Both the position numbers and the translations under genes were made by a program. From Coptis chinensis (lineage: Eukaryota; Streptophyta; Magnoliopsida; Ranunculales; Ranunculaceae), in assembly GCA_015680905.1 (NCBI GenBank), contig CM027378.1, positions 101,329,501 to 101,393,500 of the forward strand: a DNA stretch of 64,000 nucleotides, read 5' to 3'. The notes below the pieces were generated by a model that was not told the origin of the DNA, ran no database searches, and was given only the letters and a program-made list of their open reading frames with translations. This document shows positions 1 through 11,733 of the stretch, one piece after another. Numbering within the stretch: the stretch's first letter is position 1; each line of letters opens with the position of its first letter.

Positions 1-1359
1 TGAATCAGGGGAAGGGAACCACTACTTATATTTATGCAATATTGGAAAATACCACTACCTACACATCCAATAAGCTACAAGCTCATAGAATAATTAAAGA
101 GATGTTAAAAAATGCGTAATAAAGTATTCCCAAATACAAAGGAAAACGGAAAGTATTGGTTCATTTAATAGTACCTTCTTAAATCGGGGACTATTTCCAA
201 GTTTTGGTTCTCCTAGTGCATACTGAACCATAGGATAAACAACTGCATCTTCAAAAGACAGATAAAAAACTCAACATTTTATTGAGTTCATATAACAATT
301 GTTGGACTTAATTTCAGCATAAATAAAAGCAGGCCAGTTCGCTTTGCACTGCACAACATTGGCAAAGCAAAAAATTGGCATATATACTTTAAAACTATCA
401 CAAACCAACCTAAAAAACAAAGTAACTGAAAAAATATTTTGATGGCTATGCACAGCCAGCTCACTGAACTTTACCAGAGGCGCTGAGCAATAAATGAGCC
501 AACATTAGATAATGTATAGGGATTGGATTCTCACCCATTAAAATCTACAACAAACCCAATTCAGAAAACGGAAACAAGCTATTAACATTCAACATGTCAA
601 CTAACATGCACAAAGAGAACCAATACCAAGTCAAATAACCGTTACTAAAACAACCTAACAAACCATTAGATATTAGCATGGATGCCTAGTGCAGATGGAG
701 AACATTCTTAAGCTATGATGCAAATGGGTTAGAGAAAGCCATAGTGGCTCTTGATATTCTACAAACCAAACCGGGTTAGAGAAACTCCAATAGCATTTTA
801 ATAGCAATATATGAGACAATAGCCTTTATGTAATGCTTATTGTTGGTCTGCTTGCTTGCCACATATATTACCCACGACAATGTGAATTAAATTGTGAAAC
901 GGACTCGGGCCAAGATCAAACTAAAACCCCTATAAAAATCACCACGAAAGACTAAGGCACAAGATCCCACCTTTCCCATCTATCTTCCATATTATATCGA
1001 AGTTGCGGGTTTTACAAACTTCCACTTTTCCAAATTCGCAAACACCAGATGTTCACTGGTTCTATTTATACCCTTTTCTTCTCAAGCTTTGCAGCCAAAC
1101 ATAATAACAATATCATCAAATTTAAGGCCAGTAATGCTAATATAAATGGGGAAATTAGAAAATCTAAATTGTTTAATGAAGAAGACATCAAAAATATATA
1201 GAACTGTTGAAGTCAAAAGCAAGAATTTAAGAAAACATAAATCAATAAAACAACCTCAAGGTAGATAATAAGAGTATTAAAAAAATTCAGAACCTTTGTC
1301 TTATATAGGCTGCTCAACAAACTCAATTCAGAACCCCCAATTAAGTGAGTGAATAATAC
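1..1359. other. No recognisable gene; AT-rich sequence
   Basis: No long open frame, RNA gene or clear repeat is visible on either strand. If the exon-like stretch at 1360-1512 is real, this would be the intron and body of that minus-strand gene running off the left edge, but I recognise no downstream exon. Confidence 0.4.
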
Positions 1360-1512
1360 CTTGTTATTTCTGCTCGAGAGATTAGAACAAATTTTGTAGT
1401 TTTTCTCAACTTCGTTAATGGAAACGAACTGCACAAAAGCATCCACTTTTCAAACTTTTCGATCAATTTCAGAATTCGACATTTCTCCACCAAACGCACT
1501 CGTCCCGCCCAT
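1360..1512 (-). pseudogene. Possible first exon of an unidentified minus-strand gene, with an in-frame TGA
   Basis: On the minus strand an ATG at 1512-1510 (MGGTSAFGGEMSNSEIDRKV) is followed in the same frame by a TGA at 1452-1450, then by a clean continuation (KVDAFVQFVSINEVEKNYK and on) ending at AAC AAG followed by GTATTA, a plausible splice donor at 1359. The upstream DNA (about 1513-1760) is pyrimidine-rich on the minus strand, like a plant 5' UTR. The TGA means either a disabled exon, two separate short frames, or translation from a start downstream of the stop. I do not recognise the family. The call rests only on frame continuity and the donor. Confidence 0.25.
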
Positions 1513-1980
1513 TCTCAAATTAAAAAGCTTCAGATTCACGAATTGAAGAAAAATGGTTATGGTTTAGTCGTTCATAGAAAATTAATTAAGGAATCCTTCC
1601 TTGACAAACTTTGCTAGGTCTTCAGAGAAATCAATGGGAGTTTGAGAGAGGAATATGGTCGAGTGTAAGAAGATGAAGATGGACTGAAAAGGAGATGATT
1701 GAAACAATAAAGCTTTTCAGGAAGAAGGAAGCCCGGAAAGGGAATTAAGCCGATAAGCTGAGAGGTGTTTTTGAAATTTCACCTCAAGATTTATTCGATA
1801 TTTTGAATAAGATAAAAACGATCTACTCTTTTGCCCTTTAGCCCAGTGCTAGGTCTGATTAATGTTGACGGTTCACTTTTTGTACTCACGATAGTTTTTC
1901 TTTCGTTCTTGACGGTTGAATATGGTCCGAGAACTTGCACCAAAAAAAATTGGAACGGTTTAATATACTGCTAATTTGAC

Positions 1981-2362
1981 CATAAAATCATAATATTTTC
2001 TTGACACATGTGTCACACACGACATAATGTTACAACAAAGAGTCATAAAAAATCATAATATTTTCTTGGCGCTTTGTGTCATACACGACATAAGGTTGCA
2101 ACAGCCGTCATAAAATTATTATATTTTCTTGACGCTTGTCTCATACACGACATAATGTTGCAACAGCCGTCATAAAATTATTATATTTTCTTGACGCTTG
2201 TCTCATACACGACATAATGTTGCAACAACCGTCGTAAATTTATTATATTTTCTTGACGCTTGTGTCATACACGACATAATGTTGCAACAGCCGTCACAAA
2301 TTTATTATATTTTCTTAACGCTTGTGCCATACACGACATAATGTTACAATAGCCGTCATAAA
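1981..2362. repeat. Six tandem 62-bp subterminal repeats of the CACTA element
   Basis: The unit contains TTGACGCTTGTGTCATACAC, CGACATAATGTTGCAACAGC and CGTCATAAAATTATTATATT. It recurs at a period of about 62 bp roughly six times, with substitutions increasing towards both ends. Subterminal repeat arrays in CACTA elements are the known binding sites of the TNPA-type transposase protein; here that role is inferred. Confidence 0.8.
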
Positions 2363-2455
2363 AATATTACTAAAACACCTATCTTGACGGTTTGTAACAA
2401 AGCCGTCAAGATAGATAAAAAACAAGCGTCATAATATGTCATTTTTTTAGTAGTG
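1981..2455. mobile_element. One end of a CACTA (En/Spm-type) DNA transposon
   Basis: Read on the minus strand from 2455 the element begins CACTACTAAAAAAATGACAT, the classic CACTA terminus. It is followed by a short inverted subterminal motif (TTGACGGCTTTGTTAC pairing with AACCGTCAAGATAG) and then by an array of subterminal repeats. No matching CACTA end lies to the left within the window, so this is a truncated element or its partner end has decayed. The remnant may extend left to about 1860, where TTGACGG motifs recur. No transposase is present. Confidence 0.75.
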
Positions 2456-3560
2456 AAAATACTGCAAAACCATATGTTATTATGGGATATGACATGCAAT
2501 AATGCCATGATTTACATACTAATTGTCCAGTTTTTCTTTTTTTCTTTTTTTCCTTTTTCCTTCTGTTTTTATCAATTTAAAGCAATAAAATAGAATAATG
2601 TCATAACAAATGTTCCTCCCTTTGAAATCCTAACAAAAGTCTTTGACACAATTGTATAAAGACTTCATATATATCACTAAATAATGGAGTTTTAAAATGG
2701 TCTCAATTACAAAATAATAAGATAATAATAATAATATCATTCTAGAAAGATTTGATATGTGATATAATTCCAATGGTCGCGAACTTGAAAATATAGTGAT
2801 TACTGATGGCATGCCAAGTATTTTTAGCGTTCTTAGACTCTCAATTGCTAGACAACAACTCTTCATAAAAACAATTTGAGTAGTATTTGCTAGCAAAAAA
2901 ATCCTCAACTTTAAAGTCGCAGGATCCATCTCATATATTTGACACGGAAATTTATAGTTGAAGATATCCCATTAGCTTATAATATTCTATATAAAGTCTG
3001 CAACATTCAATTCTTCGGCATGATTAATGCTCTTGAATTCATTTAAATTTGCACCAATGTTAGAAAAAGCAAAACCGTAGGCTTCTTTTTTTCATCTTGA
3101 GTGACTAAATCAGAAGCACTAAGATTAATAAATCGAACTCGTTTACAACTCCTTAGCAGCATTATTGCCATTGCAGGGAGTGTAGTAGCAAGCATTGTAG
3201 GTCCTATGTGTGACCAAATTTGTTTTGCTAACCAAACATTGCCAACTTCAGCAAAAACAGGGTTGCCAGATACAAATTAAGCTAGATCAAGATGTTCAGT
3301 GTCAGGGGTCCGAATGAAGAAGGTAGTAATTTCCAGGGTGGTATAGTGCATATAGAGTGTGCTTTAACTATTTGAAATCTCCTTTTGAAGATGAAATGAG
3401 GTATGCAAATGGTACGGGATATGGTTCTATTAGTTTCAAGATCTCAAGAGTGCTTAATGTTTGTAATCTAGATATTGGTCTAGTATCTAGGAGCCAGTTC
3501 TGTATTAACGCCTCTGCACCCCCCAAAGTAGCATATAATTAATATTTTTGGAAATATACA
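2456..3560. other. Gene-poor stretch with decayed coding-like segments
   Basis: The minus strand shows short protein-like patches (for example around 3240-3080, VWLAKQIWSHIGPTMLATTL) separated by stops and frame changes. This suggests an old gene or transposon fragment. I do not recognise the family and see no intact exon set. Confidence 0.25.
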
Positions 3561-3735
3561 AATTACCTAGCGTTACCTGCCATTAGCTGCATTACATACC
3601 ATTGGCAGAGTATTGACTGGCCTTCCTCCACTGAAATATAATTGATGCATCAGTAGCATCAAAAATTAATAGCAGGTCTGCCATATGAAATTAGTTTTCC
3701 TTTGTACTAATTCTTTTGAGGAGCAAGTATAATGA

Positions 3736-3960
3736 CTCTTTCAAGGAGTAGTAAAGAGCATCTTTAGGAGAGACACTATACTAGCATCAAACAATCTCTC
3801 CTAAAGATGAAAAAAACACCAAAGTAAACACCAAATCAGCGAAAATTTGGTATTTGCTTTGGTGCTATATCAAATCTCTCTCGCGGCTTTGGATAAATCG
3901 CGCGGTTTTGCGAACACCGCGAGGGCTTTGGTGTTAGTTTGGGCCTCTGTCTCGTAGTGT
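3736..3960. mobile_element. MITE-like fragment related to the elements at 30.1-31.0 kb
   Basis: It carries AGAGCATCTTTAGGAGAGAC and then an internal module with CACCAAATCAGCGAAAATTT followed by GGTATTTGCTTTGGTGCTAT. The same layout recurs at 30091-30553 and 30592-31044. The 5' end forms a hairpin: 3759-3773 pairs with 3795-3809 over 15 bp with a 21-base loop. The right end is not clear. Confidence 0.5.
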
Positions 3961-4108
3961 TTCAAATACCATATTTTGATGTGTCGCGGTTTACCGAAAA
4001 CCGCGTGGGCTTGGGCATGATCTCTTGCACGGACAACGATATATCCAAGTGCAAAATATTCTCAAATCAATTCAAAACTCGAGAAAGATCTGTTTCTTTC
4101 TTCATTTT

Positions 4109-5570
4109 TTTTTATCGGTAAGCAAGGTTTTTAGAGAGGTCCCTACCCCTTTTTATTAGAAAATAAAAGTAATAATTTTGTTACATTCTCTCTCTTTCAC
4201 ATATTGTTTTCCCCTTACATCATCAAGAGTAATTTTCTTTACATCTTCGGAGAAAAGAACTTGGTCCCAACTCTACATAAGTTGTTTGAATATTGGTAGC
4301 TAAAAAATCATCTATCTTATTGGACTACCTAGAAGCACAGATAAAGCTAAAATGTTCAAACAATTCCTTCGTCTTGATCAATGCTTCGAGCATCTTCTCA
4401 CGGTTGCCAAGGATGTCGACTCTTCTTAGTTAAGAAAGAAATAACACTCATAGAGTCATTTTGTGCTTTAATCCTCCCCGATTCCATGCCGAATTGCCAA
4501 ATTCCTACCTTGCTCTTACGCTGCGGTTCTTTTGATTCTATCAAATGCTTGCTGGTCTGCCCGTGGCTTGCCACATTTACTTCTCCCTCATCCATTTGAA
4601 AGCCAGCTGCCCAACCCCCTAACAGCCCTTGGATTCCGTCTGTGTTTAGATTATACATACCCATTTCTGCCTTCTGCCATATGCTTTGAGCTTCGGTTTC
4701 CTTTTCTTACCTTTTACTCCAGCATATCGTTGTGTCTGTTGCACCTGTCATTAGCTTGATTCTTGTTTCCTCAATCACTGCCCTCACTAAGTAATGTGCA
4801 TAAGATTTTTTATTATCAAACTTTCTGCCATTCCTTAGATTGAAGGTTTTTGTAATCACTATCTCTCTCTTTTCCTGCTTGCCTCGTTTCTCTACCATGC
4901 CCATTATACTGATGTCGTGCTTCCTAACCATTTCGCTAACTTCCACTTGCTTACATGCTTTGTTAAGTTCCCTCATATTATATTCCAACAATCAACCTTG
5001 ATCATTTAAGCAGGTGGGGAATGTCTAAAGGGGGTGATATTAGGCCCTTCTTTTCTCCTGCTACTAACCTTGTCACTCTTTGATGAAATTCCTTGATGCA
5101 CTGAGTGTGGTGTGACTTTCTTTGTTTCTGTACCCTCTTCATGCTGTGCTACTGCGATACTCAAATGCTTGACTATGTTTTCCCCGTGTTGCAGTAGAAC
5201 CCTTGGCCTCATTTCTTCTGCTCTCTGTCTACAACTCCTTTGTGTAAGTCCTTGTTGTTTGTGAAAGCCCTCGAGCATCTGTCAGTCATCTCATTGCCTT
5301 CTGATTTCAGCTCATTAGTTGTGTTTCTCGCTCTGCATGTATGTTTTTTTGTTGGAGATTCCCACCCTTTTCCATCATCAATGAGTGCACTTCTTGCACT
5401 TCCCTCGCTCCCCGGTTTGTCTTTGTTTCAGAACCTCTTTTCGTAGACCTTGTTTTCAAGAAGAACAACATTCACCTCTTCAGTTTTAGTTTCTCTTTTC
5501 AGCCAAACTTTTTTAACATTTTTTCTTCTTTCTTTACAGAGACGAAATCATCAATCTGATTAAATGAAGT
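4109..5570 (-). mobile_element. Internally deleted LINE (L1-type), minus strand
   Basis: Read on the minus strand, an ORF1/linker-like basic and polar region (about 5570-5006) is followed by an endonuclease start (4991-4707; MRELNKACKQVEVSEMVRKH then DISIMGMVEKR, the usual LINE 'N-x-RGLN...' opening), then directly by an RNase H piece (4664-4398; YNLNTDGIQG, QNDSMSVISF, HPWQP). It ends in a 3' UTR containing AAAAAGGGGTAGGGACCTCT and an A-tract (T-run on the plus strand, near 4109). The reverse transcriptase is missing. The RNase H and 3' UTR match the LINE fragment at 19018-20145, so both belong to one family. It is not functional. Confidence 0.75.
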
Positions 5571-7282
5571 CAATTTGTATCCCGTCATTTCCAGAACATC
5601 TTCCAGAAAGTGTGATCTTACGGGCACGTAAAATCCACGAAAAAGGAAGTGCAATAATAAGAATAACAATAACACTATAACAGCTATACTACTACTACTA
5701 CTAATAATAATAATAAATATACAAACTTAAATTCAGACATTACTTCACCACTACAAACTTTTACACTAATACTATGTATTATTGGTACTACACATGTTAT
5801 ACACATGTTATAGTACATGTAAACTATAGGCAACTCAATGGGACCAATGGGACCGACATAAACAAAGTATCCCTTCAATTAGAAGCTTTTGACTGATAAG
5901 TTCCTTCAATGTCTTGAAGAGCATTGGCTTTGCAACAACGAAGCCGACAATACCGTTCTCTTTTAAACTCTAAATGCCGCGAGCTCTTGTAGGTTTTTCA
6001 AGAAACAAAAAAACATATGTCTTAATTATGTTGCCCAAATTATAAACCTAAATGGTTATTATCATTCCTGTCAAGTTCAAACATTATTATCCACTCACCA
6101 CTTTTTATTGGGAAAACTATGTATGTAGGGTTAAACTGTCAGTATGCAATATCAACTAATAACTTAGTTCAATGTCTTCACCATACAAATTATTGATTAG
6201 TTCAGGAACTCTGACTCTCGTACTTACCAAATCGCTAAATATTTTCAGAGTTCAAATTACTAAGGATAGATTTGCAAAAAAAAAACCCCCGATAACTTAA
6301 TGTAAATATGTAATACCTGAGGGAATGAATTTGAGACATATTCATCAGCCAATTCAAGGCTTCGTCCATTTCATAGTGCGTAGAAAGTGGTCGTATATAT
6401 GATCACCGTTCACTTAGCTAACATTATTCTCATGTTCATCCATGTATGCCTGTCTGCAAGAAATCTAACACCACAAATGAGTGGAAATGTGCATCAATTA
6501 GAGAATTGAAGGTAGTAATATTGCTATCAAAGATCAATTAAAAAATATAAAAAGGATATCGCCTTGCTATCAAGGACTAACGTTTCAAGCTAATACTAAT
6601 TGCTAACATATCATGCTTATATCAAATTCATTTTGTAGATTCTCAAGTTATTCCTACAAACAAACACTTTGCACATAGCGATTAGTCCTAGTAATCAGAA
6701 ATAATCGGGAACTAATTAATCGAGTGATTATCCCAAATACAATTTGTTCCCTCCCCCTAGCTAGGTAACACATAACACATGCCACGTCATATAACAATAT
6801 AAATCGAAAGAAAGTCACAAAAGTACTTAAGTTTCACCATATATGAGCTTCTTTGCTTAGTTGATTATATGAGTATGTTTGTCATCTCACATATAAGGTC
6901 TGCACTTCGGCAGGATACAAAAGCGTAAAATAAAAATGAAGGCAAAAGAAAGAAACAATAGGTAGGAAGTGTAGGCGGTTGGTAATCTTATCAATGAATT
7001 TACGGTTAAGTTCTTGATTCCTTTAATCGTGTTGGATCGACAATTTGGGGCTGAGTTTATGTTCTTGTTAGAAAGGTTGCTAGAGAGCATTCGGACCTCA
7101 AGGCCCTTATCAAGAGGAACAACAATGTGCCCCTTCGTAGGTTAGGTTCCTAAGCAAATACGTGCTTGGATCATGCCTTGAGGTTTTCTCTTTCTCAGTT
7201 TACTCTTAAGCCCTTGCAGAATGTGTAGGGTGAGATGTGCTAATGGTCACAGTGTCATTTCTTAAAGGTTATTGAACACTTA
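5571..7282. other. Intergenic; no supported gene
   Basis: AT-rich, with short simple repeats (ACT/AAT runs near 5690-5715, CACATGTTATA repeats near 5790). The minus strand near 6010-5880 has a short coding-like patch (GIVGFVVAKPMLFKTLKELI) between stops; I cannot assign it. Confidence 0.3.
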
Positions 7283-7503
7283 CATAAATCTAGCACTTAA
7301 ATTATTAAGTAGATGCTTCAAAATGAAAGTTAGTAGAAGTTCACTCACAGGTGCACGCTTCAATATATGTGTTTAGATCTTTATCTATAAGATAACATCC
7401 TAATATCACTATGGAGTATAGACAATCCATTATTATGCAAACTTACCAATTTATCTTGAGTTTCAAAAAAATAAAATTGCAAGACACATCTTGGCTTTTC
7501 CAG
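7283..7503. repeat. Copy 1 of a dispersed repeat of about 220 bp flanking the TCP20-like gene
   Basis: Shared blocks with 10625-10845 include AATCTAGCACTTAAAT, AGAAGTTCACTCACAGGTGC, GAGTATAGACAATCCATTAT and TATGCAAACTTACC, in the same orientation, with indels. It could be a small transposon or a trace of a local duplication. No clear terminal repeats or target duplications were found. Confidence 0.7.
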
Positions 7504-9605
7504 GATCAATAAAAAAGAACAACTCAATAACTAATTATCAAAAAACAATTTATTCCTCAATAGTTAGAATCCCCTTTCTTTTGAAACGGAGTATTAACTC
7601 TCCCTCGAGTTCACTTCCTTTAAAGATATTGAACCAAGTCAAAGAGAAGAACTAATCAAACTAACCAAAGGTGATGCAATGGTACTAAATAAATGGGATC
7701 TATCTCTGAAAGGTAAATAGAATAGCTTAGCTTCGAGCATCTTTTTTCTTAGTGAGGTTGGTTGTGAAAATCCAGTAAGTGTGAAAATATTGGAAGCACT
7801 CTTAAGGTTATAACAAAGTTTCAGTAACGCAGACTATTAGAGAAGATCTCTAAAGATTTATGAGGATAATGAAAGTTTTTTATTAGATTTTATTCCCTTC
7901 TAAATTTTATTTTCATCATTAAGAAACTTACAGATTGAAGTTTCTAAATTTTGAAGTGAATGTTTTACATTAGGAAACCTTTTAGATTAGGACTCTTTTC
8001 TCGTAATACCCCTATGACGTGGATAACCTCACAGAGCTCGAAAGTTCTTAACTGAATCAGAAAGATAGGTGAACCCAAAAAAAATCATTCTAGTGAGAGA
8101 AGTCAGAGTTCGGTGAGAAATATTAAAGACTGACAATCCAGGGATAACCAAATTTATGAAAGGAAATTCAATTGATATAAAAATAATAGTCATTGAATCA
8201 AAGAACAAATAAAACCCGAATAGATATGGTAATTAATTGACCACAATTGATTGATAGATGATCCAAACTACAATTGAATATAAGGTGTGAGAAGCATATT
8301 TGAAAATCAAGTTCTAATTTTGTGAATTGTGCATCTCAATTGGGTCTTAAAACAATTTAGTATATGGTCGAGCAAGATGGGGTTGCCTACTTAATCCACC
8401 ATGTATATTTATCATACTTGATGAACAGGTAACATCAGATAACTATTGGAAAGATATAATTAATAAAAGTGAATGGTAAATTAGAAAATGATGAGCATAG
8501 GAAATAAACAGTCATACCTGATTCGGAATCAGAATCATGATTGAGCTACGACATCGATGATATGTTCTACCACCGTCAAGACCTTGTACCCAACTGGAAC
8601 TGAGCCAAGGGGATTCTTCATTTGCCTGCATGTTCGTTGTTACCTGTGAAGTACTACTGGAGTCTCATGGGTAGCTTTAGTTAGGCACGTTGTAAATTTC
8701 ATTACACTCTAAGAAAGTGAATTAAGTGTTCACATTACTTTAAGAAAAAAAAATTAAAATGATCAAAGCTACCTTAGCTAATTAATAGGTGGTCCTTGAA
8801 TTGGTGAGGTTTCACCATCCTAATTCCTAATCATTAAAAAACAAGGGAAAAAAATTTTAGAAAGAAAAAAATGGAAACCAAATAAATGAAGGCTTCAACC
8901 AATAATAGGCTTAATGAGTTTATATATGTTTATTGAAGAAGATTTGTGGCTGAGTTGGTGTTGAACTCTAAATTGGTTAACAGTTCAAACATGCTACATT
9001 TTCAAGCCGAGAGAAAAAAAATGTGTGCAAAACAAAAGTTTTTTTTTTTTAAAGAAATATGTACAAACCGATTATTTTTTCAAAAAAAAGATCAAATCCT
9101 GTAAAAAGAAAATGTATATACAATTAGATGTACAATGAAACTTAATTAATAGATCGATATAGAACTCATAATTTTAATGAATTTAACTTTAACGTGTAAG
9201 AATGATTACGATAGAAACAAAGAACTATTCAACAAATTAAATCAAACGAAATCAGACAATAAAGAGAATACCTGCAAGCTGCAACAACGACCTTGCTATA
9301 AAAGATGGCGATTTTAGTTGAAGTGCTAGACTAATTAAGAGGAGCCAACAATGTGCACCTGTGACCACTGAAGAAAACGAAGGCTCCTTTTGTAAGTTAA
9401 CAAAGTAAACCCAGGATGACAGTTCTATGACCCAAACCACAAAATGACTGAATGTGGAGAACTCTAGCTCTTCCTCCCACTTTAGCAATATAAACAAAAA
9501 AGGGAAGCCACTGAAAAAAAGACCGTATACCTTCATAGGCTCTAATCCTTTTCCGTTTCTCACATTATCATTTAAACAACTCTCAACTCTCCTATTAACC
9601 TAATG
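7504..9605. other. Region 3' of the TCP20-like gene
   Basis: No intact gene is visible. Donor-like CAG-GTATG sequences on the minus strand (near 8517 and 9272) are compatible with 3' UTR introns of the upstream TCP gene, but this cannot be shown from sequence alone. An open frame of 103 codons at 9563-9252 (minus) has no recognised domain. Confidence 0.3.
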
Positions 9606-9627
9606 TCATGAGCCTTGTGAATCATCC

Positions 9628-10563
9628 TCAGCAGAACCTTGTTCTTGGTGCTGCTGCTGCAGTTGTTGTTGTTGTTGTTGTTGTTGTTTGTGTGGATACG
9701 TGTTGTTGTTGGTGATGATGAATGGGACCTGGTGAACCGCCTCGGCTTTGCCCCATCTGTTGATAAAACTGATTCAAGGCTTGAGCATTAAGAACACCAA
9801 TATGACCATCTTGAGATAATCCAAGTTCCAATCTAGGAAGTTGTTGACTACCAGCATTCAAAATTGAGCTAAAACTCATTTGACCCATATTAGAACCAGG
9901 CAATTCAAATCCATGAAACCCAATTCTAGGCAGAAAATTCGCACTTTCTCTGCTGCCACCGACGACTAAATTCGACCCCGCTGATGGCCCAGCAGAAGAT
10001 ACAAATCCAGGTCCCAAACCCCTAACAGAGGGCCATAACCCAGTGGGCACAGGAGATCTAGCAAGATTAGCACCCACCATGGTCCAATTGGTCCTACTTC
10101 CAGGTCCCATCTCATCTATCTTGTGATGCAAACCAATAGAAATAGAGTTCCCCTGTTGTGAAACAGAGGCCCCAGCAGCAGCTAGAGTTGAAGCTGGTAT
10201 AGTCCCAGTTCCAGTTGTAGCTATAATTGATTGTTCAGCTTGTTGTAACAGCCACTGTATAGTCTCACCATCAGATTTATGACCCAATTCTCTTGTGAGT
10301 TGAAAAATTCTTGCAACACATAAAGCTGGCATCCTTATTCTTCTCCCTCTTCCATCCACTTTTGTATGTCTATCTTTATTTGAACTTCTTTTTGGTGCTA
10401 AGTGTTTCTTCCCCACTTCATCTTTCTCTTTTTCAAGAACCACAATTTCTTTGTTATTGCTTTCATTCATATCCTGTTGTTGTTGTTGTTGTGCTTGTGG
10501 GAGACTCAAGAACCTGGGAATAATTTCTTGAGGTGGTTGCTTTGATAAAGCTTTGGGATCCAT
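9628..10563 (-). CDS. TCP20: Class I TCP transcription factor, TCP20-like
   Basis: A nuclear DNA-binding regulator of growth genes (GCCCR-type sites are known for class I TCPs). It is a single exon of 311 residues. I chose the ATG at 10563 because [14 protein letters not shown] matches the family start; an in-frame ATG 18 codons upstream would add an unlikely hydrophobic leader. The TCP domain spans about residues 63-120: a basic region ([20 protein letters not shown]) and a helix-loop-helix ([38 protein letters not shown]). Poly-Q lies at residues 23-28. Conserved blocks LPTGLWP-like ([11 protein letters not shown]) and [20 protein letters not shown] are kept. The C-terminus is odd: a CAA tract is read as poly-Thr and ends in PRTRFC, while a +1 frame gives the family-like ending [12 protein letters not shown] with a stop at 9608-9606. 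This looks like a one-base insertion in the microsatellite. Confidence 0.92.
   Translation of the reverse strand: MDPKALSKQPPQEIIPRFLSLPQAQQQQQQDMNESNNKEIVVLEKEKDEVGKKHLAPKRSSNKDRHTKVDGRGRRIRMPALCVARIFQLTRELGHKSDGETIQWLLQQAEQSIIATTGTGTIPASTLAAAGASVSQQGNSISIGLHHKIDEMGPGSRTNWTMVGANLARSPVPTGLWPSVRGLGPGFVSSAGPSAGSNLVVGGSRESANFLPRIGFHGFELPGSNMGQMSFSSILNAGSQQLPRLELGLSQDGHIGVLNAQALNQFYQQMGQSRGGSPGPIHHHQQQHVSTQTTTTTTTTTAAAAPRTRFC
9660..9700. repeat. CAA/TTG microsatellite in the TCP20-like 3' coding end
   Basis: About eight to nine CAA triplets (on the coding strand) followed by CTG CAG CAG CAG. The frame entering it reads ACA (Thr) instead of CAA (Gln). The junction ACACAAACAACA has one A more than a regular CAA run would need. 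Confidence 0.8.
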
Positions 10564-10624
10564 GATAGAGAAAAAAAAATATATATATATATAAGAATAA
10601 AAAAGATAATAACACATGAGTAAA

Positions 10625-10845
10625 TTAAATCTAGCACTTAAATACTAAGTAGATGCTTAAAATGAAACTTAGTAGAAGTTCACTCACAGGTGCACGCTTC
10701 AATAAGGGTTCATATGTGTTTGGAGTTGTACCTATAAAATAACATCTTAATATCACTATAGAGTATAGACAATCCATTATTATGCAAACTTACCGCTCCA
10801 TCAGTTTCCAAAAAAGAAAATTGCAATACGCATGTTCTTGGCTTT
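10625..10845. repeat. Copy 2 of the dispersed repeat, at the TCP20-like promoter/5' UTR
   Basis: Direct repeat of 7283-7503 (see that entry). It begins about 60 bp upstream of the TCP20-like ATG, so it probably overlaps the 5' UTR or core promoter of that gene. Confidence 0.7.
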
Positions 10846-11390
10846 TTCAAAATAGCATGGGTATTACTGCTGATATTTGTTGTTGCTTACTATAAAATCT
10901 CCCTTCAATCTTCAATTTCCTGATTCAAGTTTTCCATTTGTCCATGCAATAATCACTTCCAGAGCGAAACAAAAACAAAAAACAGAAAAAAAACACCTTC
11001 CACTCACATCATAAAAATTATTGAAAAACCATTCCAGCATTTGACCCGTCTGGGTTTACACTACATCATCTGTGTACCACGACCCGAACTTTTTTATGTT
11101 TCTATAATGATTTAGAGTATCTGATTGTTGGTTATTAGGTAGTTTCATAAAACAAAAGCTACCATTAACCTATTTTATAATTGAGAATTTTACCAAACAC
11201 GTCGAGGAGGTGTTTCTAGCAATGGAGGCTCGCTTGTCTTGAGTCCAATGCTTGCACGCGTGAATATAAAGTCGAGAAAGACGCCGAGCAGGGGTGTGAA
11301 CCTTATGTGCCGAGCTCCCATGCTCCTAACCACGAATAAAGCGAAACCTCAAGAGCGACAATTTCTTTCAAATTTCATCTTCAAGTTTCT
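10846..11390. other. Intergenic; no supported gene
   Basis: Contains an open frame from 11239 on the plus strand with no recognisable domain. Nothing else is supported. Confidence 0.3.
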
Positions 11391-11733
11391 TGATTCGATT
11401 CCATCTCTTCAAAATTTAGGCTCTGCTCTTCATCCAAACCATTCTCCTCAACATCAACTCTTTCATCCTCACTTCCAACGCTTTGAGAACTATTTGGGCC
11501 CTCATCCATGAGATCTATGTCCTTTACCTCTTCAAGAGACTTCTCTTCACTCCCTTCGAATGATTCTGATAATGGTTTTGGATGGACTTTAATGCCTTGA
11601 GACTTTCGATAAGAGGAATTTTTAAATTTGTTCCTTTAGCAAGCTCGCCATTGACTTTTGCAGATTTTTTTGGAGTACTATGTGACGCCTTAATTTGTTT
11701 CTTATCTGTTGAGAATAAGAGAGAGATTATCAT
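11391..11733 (-). pseudogene. Acidic coding-like fragment, unidentified
   Basis: The minus strand reads a basic part (11733-11600; KKQIKASHSTPKKSAKVNGE) and, after one frame change near 11580-11600, an acidic stretch (LSESFEGSEEKSLEEVKDID, LMDEGPNSSQSVGSEDERVD, VEENGLDEEQSLNFEEMESN) to a stop near 11391. The composition suggests the tail of a nuclear or transposon-encoded protein. No domain is recognised and no flanking exons are seen. Confidence 0.3.

Noticed and set aside
1981-2362. CRISPR-like array
   Set aside because: The 62-bp units are contiguous repeats without unique spacers and sit at a CACTA transposon end in a plant genome.
9252-9563. 103-codon hydrophobic frame 3' of the TCP20-like gene
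   Set aside because: No family resemblance; it lies in the probable 3' UTR or intron region and looks like chance.
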